Source: Oscillospiraceae bacterium (GTDB taxonomy: Bacteria > Bacillota > Clostridia > Oscillospirales > UBA929). From it: a stretch of DNA of 7,824 nt. The notes under the pieces were generated by a model. It made no database searches, was not told where the DNA came from, and worked only from the letters and a program-made list of their open reading frames with translations. This document shows positions 7,401-7,824 of the stretch, one piece after another. Made by a program: the position numbers and the translations under genes. Positions within the stretch are counted from its first letter, which is position 1. Each line of letters opens with the position of its first letter. The stretch covers positions 1-7,824 of the forward strand of contig JAITDM010000267.1 of the NCBI GenBank assembly GCA_031282535.1. The letters are read 5' to 3'.

Positions 7401-7824
7401 ATGTTTCCGCCGTTCGAGACAATGGTCGCCGCTTCGCCGCTGATGGCGTACTTGGCCGCGTTTGGCGACTCTATGCTCCAAAGCGGGCTCAGCTTGTCGG
7501 CCGCGGACCGGATGGTGACGAGCCTGGCATCGTAGACGGACGCGTCCTCCGCCGCATGCGCCAGCACTTCGACGACCGCCGGCTCGACGGCGGTCAGGAC
7601 GCCGCTTGGCGAGACCGCCGCCTTGGCGGTCTGTTGTTTCGAGGCCGCGTCGCGCACGGACCACACCAGGCCCTGTTCGGCCTCGGGCGGCTGGACGTCG
7701 GCGCTGAATTGCACCGCGGAGACAGGCGTTTCAATACAATACGACGGCGCGTCGATCACGACGGATTCCGGCGCTTTCCGCCCCGGCTGTCCCGTCGCCG
7801 GATCGTCCGTCACCGTGAACGTCA
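4430..7824 (-). CDS. Large multimodular extracellular protein, C-terminal part (probable glycoside hydrolase, catalytic domain outside window)
   Basis: The frame is open from the right edge to a TAA at 4430-4432. A GTG at 7811-7813 is formally a start, but codons upstream of it stay open (reading TFTV) and it lies within an Ig-like domain, so the gene begins beyond the window. Counting that codon as residue 1, the modules are: bacterial Ig-like (1-104, with VSPSGVLTA), concanavalin/LamG-like domain resembling beta-xylosidase C-terminal domains (106-297, with AGLIFYKDQNNYVSALR, EYSTDGTVW, ITFDDFRVNG), Ig-like (about 300-398, with CRWYASGSPDGPF), four cadherin-like domains (403-797), NPCBM (799-952), InlB-type repeat (960-1034) and tail module (1037-1127). 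No catalytic domain, membrane segment, SLH or sorting signal is visible. The architecture suits a secreted polysaccharide-degrading enzyme; its reaction cannot be told from this part. Confidence 0.88.
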   Translation of the reverse strand, partial: TFTVTDDPATGQPGRKAPESVVIDAPSYCIETPVSAVQFSADVQPPEAEQGLVWSVRDAASKQQTAKAAVSPSGVLTAVEPAVVEVLAHAAEDASVYDARLVTIRSAADKLSPLWSIESPNAAKYAISGEAATIVSNGGNMYNTGSSMPNIFFAGIPWGAASAGDFSAQVRVSGKPNAGYQEAGLIFYKDQNNYVSALRKNQGGSPRVGAISEANASASEGQYTNDSGFGLGDVMYLRITKTGAVYKSEYSTDGTVWNVMGATGEYTNAALGSDFKIGFYAGNTAGPAITFDDFRVNGAPLPLTSQHNPPSAVGPAIAASGGTLVLSSGYASPDATPEGASVCRWYASGSPDGPFKPVELSDKTIAVAEAIAGQYVKAAIVPIDMDGRTGAPVWTDAVQAPAAGAPNNAGLASLTAANAAFDKQFSPGVTSYAAYAAPGFALTAKAASPGATVTILSGETALASGVGQASAAISPDAGPITVRVDAADGQTSKDYGISVRPLADSDAYLKSLVPDGVSPIAFSPDTQWYTAAASTQNAIQLSLATRSAGAGVKIYVNDELFDSGDSAYSGEIPLFSGLNAIKAVVTAADGMTERFYRLSVLKADNSAWQVRDISIDGETIDGFDPDVRSYELWLARGQNPVLIGATPADPSSSVNISVNGAVTSGLSVNARLEAGWNNATIAIAAANSAKTRTYELKIFLPSDANADITSIDIAGVKLVPAFSPEITSYTAYTGGAEQGFAVTALESGARLKAVINNQTVGGNGQIAGAANLYPGSNVLTVRSVSPDGSATRVYTVDIIRSGFVYVSDLDWESATLGDTNGGKNPAPAKDRGWEGAHRPVNLIGADMTAAEYAKGISTHAASDIVYDVAGKGYAKFVSDYGIEFDVTKKNEPNVRFYVLIDGVVTFTSDVMNYAPYQHVEVDIPPSAQKVTLRVLGVNNIWSAHATWADAKFYFETSQGGTDVSHAITVAPAANGSVAANPQGSVPRNGDAVFSFVPDPGYALKSVTINGDAVAPAPDGTYTVAKVQCDLAVTAVFAPEIDAEIALGRDGGTVAADYTLINLSAGGVEAVCVLAVYDGGRLVDLKTAPAAAGKGAEAQASLQTTAAPGCSVRAYVWRADTYAPICDAATL
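4433..4705 (-). repeat. Tail module, copy C (C-terminal, minus-strand protein)
   Basis: Residues 1037-1127 end the protein. They contain AVCVLAVYDGGRLVDLK and SVRAYVWRADTYAPICDA, which line up with copies A and B in the convergent GH2 protein (ALYDAAGRLAGSG with RAFVWAADYTPLAPL in copy B). Spacing between the two motif blocks is similar in all three, with a variable acidic or alanine-rich stretch between them. Copies B and C both end within a few residues of the stop codon, so this is a conserved protein end rather than an internal spacer. Confidence 0.65.
4712..4936 (-). other. InlB-type repeat domain
   Basis: Residues 960-1034 read HAITVAPAANGSVAANPQGS, then GDAVFSFVPDPGYALKSVTI and a closing CDLAVTAVFAPE. 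The layout 'yti.v....nG.v...p.g.v..Gd.v.f.~~p.~Gy.l~~v.~nG......~~~y.~~~v...~.v.a.F' is that of divergent InlB B-repeat domains, which are common in Gram-positive extracellular proteins and serve as spacers or binding units. Confidence 0.78.
4958..5419 (-). other. NPCBM domain (putative carbohydrate-binding) in the minus-strand protein
   Basis: Residues 799-952 give VYVSDLDWESATLGDTNGGK at the start, then YAKGISTHAASDIVYDVAGK, KFVSDYGIEFDV, VRFYVLIDGVV, HVEVDIPPSAQKVTLRVLGV and HATWADAKFYF. This is a textbook NPCBM pattern: a KGI.THA.S motif, 'F....GiD', 'V.F.V..DG', 'v.vdi.....l.L.v' and 'HA.WaDa.f'. NPCBM domains are found in alpha-galactosidases and many other secreted glycosidases and are thought to bind glycans. 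It is the better preserved of the two NPCBM copies in the window. Confidence 0.85.
5423..6607 (-). repeat. Four tandem cadherin-like domains
   Basis: Four consecutive units of about 95-100 residues occupy residues 403-498, 500-600, 602-697 and 701-797 (DNA 6320-6607, 6014-6316, 5723-6010 and 5423-5713). Each has an opening strand, an F.P....Y core and a closing aromatic strand. The cores are FSPGVTSYAAY, FSPDTQWYTAA, FDPDVRSYELW and FSPEITSYTAY; the closings are KDYGISV, RFYRLSV, RTYELKIF and RVYTVDII, each preceded by a basic or polar turn such as DGQTS or DGSAT. Similarity lies at protein-pattern level, with no obvious DNA-level identity, so the repeats are old. They likely form an extended stalk that places the NPCBM and tail modules away from the catalytic part. 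Confidence 0.78.
6620..6916 (-). other. Ig-like module between the LamG-like domain and the cadherin-like array
   Basis: Residues 300-398 read PPSAVGPAIAASGGTLVLSS at the start, CRWYASGSPDGPFKPVELSD in the middle and GQYVKAAIVPIDMDGRTGAP near the end. The pattern is a beta-sandwich with a central 'RWY.S.SPDGPF' strand, an 'aGqYvK..i.P.D..G..G.PV' strand and a following linker. It recurs in Gram-positive secreted glycosidases as a structural spacer. Confidence 0.6.
6923..7498 (-). other. Concanavalin/LamG-like module (beta-xylosidase C-terminal type)
   Basis: Residues 106-297 open with LSPLWSIESPNAAKYAISG and contain DFSAQVRVSGKP, QEAGLIFYKDQNNYVSALRK, VMYLRITKTG, SEYSTDGTVWNVMG and KIGFYAGNTAGPAITFDDFR. 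The order 'dF.a.v.v....yqeAGl..y.d..NYv', 'yLri...g....~yS.DG..W', 'ki.GfyA' and 'a.FDdf.V' is that of the C-terminal concanavalin A-like domain found with GH43 enzymes and related DUF1349-like domains. It probably binds glycan or packs against the catalytic domain. Confidence 0.72.
7502..7824 (-). other. Bacterial Ig-like domain at the window-edge end of the minus-strand protein
   Basis: The sequence runs VQFSADVQPPEAEQGLVWSV, then KAAVSPSGVLTAVEPAVVEV, then YDARLVTIRS. This is the familiar bacterial Ig-like pattern: 'f.a.v.P..a...v.WsV', 'a.is.sGvLtA...g.v.V.A' and a closing 'a...vtI' strand. Such domains often follow the catalytic domain in large glycosidases, which fits a catalytic region just beyond the right edge. 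Confidence 0.7.

Noticed and set aside
7811..7813. GTG as the start codon of the minus-strand gene.
   Set aside because: The frame stays open to the window edge, the codon lies within an Ig-like domain, and no signal peptide follows it. It is an internal valine codon of a truncated gene.
1..7824. A defence, mobile or otherwise novel system.
   Set aside because: I found no transposase, recombinase, toxin, nuclease, CRISPR repeat or RNA gene on either strand. Apart from the 123-base gap, both halves are explained by the two modular carbohydrate-active proteins.

Overview
The window is GC-rich DNA (roughly 60-65% GC by eye) filled almost end to end by two long, convergent genes for very large modular proteins of carbohydrate metabolism. 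Neither gene's true start lies inside the window. The accessory modules (cadherin-like beta-sandwich, NPCBM, FIVAR, InlB-type repeat, bacterial Ig-like) are typical of secreted polysaccharide-degrading enzymes of Gram-positive Firmicutes, so a GC-rich Clostridia- or Paenibacillus-like bacterium is the most plausible source. No marker gene in the window settles the taxonomy.

Left half (2-4306, + strand): the C-terminal three quarters of a LacZ-type glycoside hydrolase family 2 beta-galactosidase. It has a recognisable catalytic TIM barrel, both catalytic glutamates and the complete C-terminal beta-sandwich domain. These are followed by about 680 residues of non-catalytic modules: cadherin-like, divergent NPCBM, FIVAR, tail module, Ig-like, tail module. 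An in-frame TAG at 59-61 interrupts the frame just before the catalytic barrel, while GH2-like sequence continues on both sides. As written the gene is therefore broken, unless the TAG is a sequencing error or is recoded.

Middle (4307-4429): a short convergent intergenic gap with a very strong GC-rich hairpin followed by a T-rich run. It is a rho-independent terminator for the left gene and possibly a weak one for the right gene.

Right half (4430-7824, - strand): the C-terminal 1,131 or so codons of a second secreted multimodular protein whose N-terminus, probably including its catalytic domain, is beyond the right edge. In order it carries a bacterial Ig-like domain, a concanavalin/LamG-like domain, another Ig-like domain, four tandem cadherin-like domains, an NPCBM domain, an InlB-type repeat and a C-terminal tail module.

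The two genes share three module types: cadherin-like, NPCBM, and a roughly 90-residue tail built around an 'ALYD..GRL' strand and a 'RAFVW' strand. The tail occurs twice in the left protein and once, C-terminally, in the right. This suggests two extracellular enzymes of one glycan-degradation locus built from a common module pool. I see no RNA genes, CRISPR arrays, insertion sequences or attachment sites.
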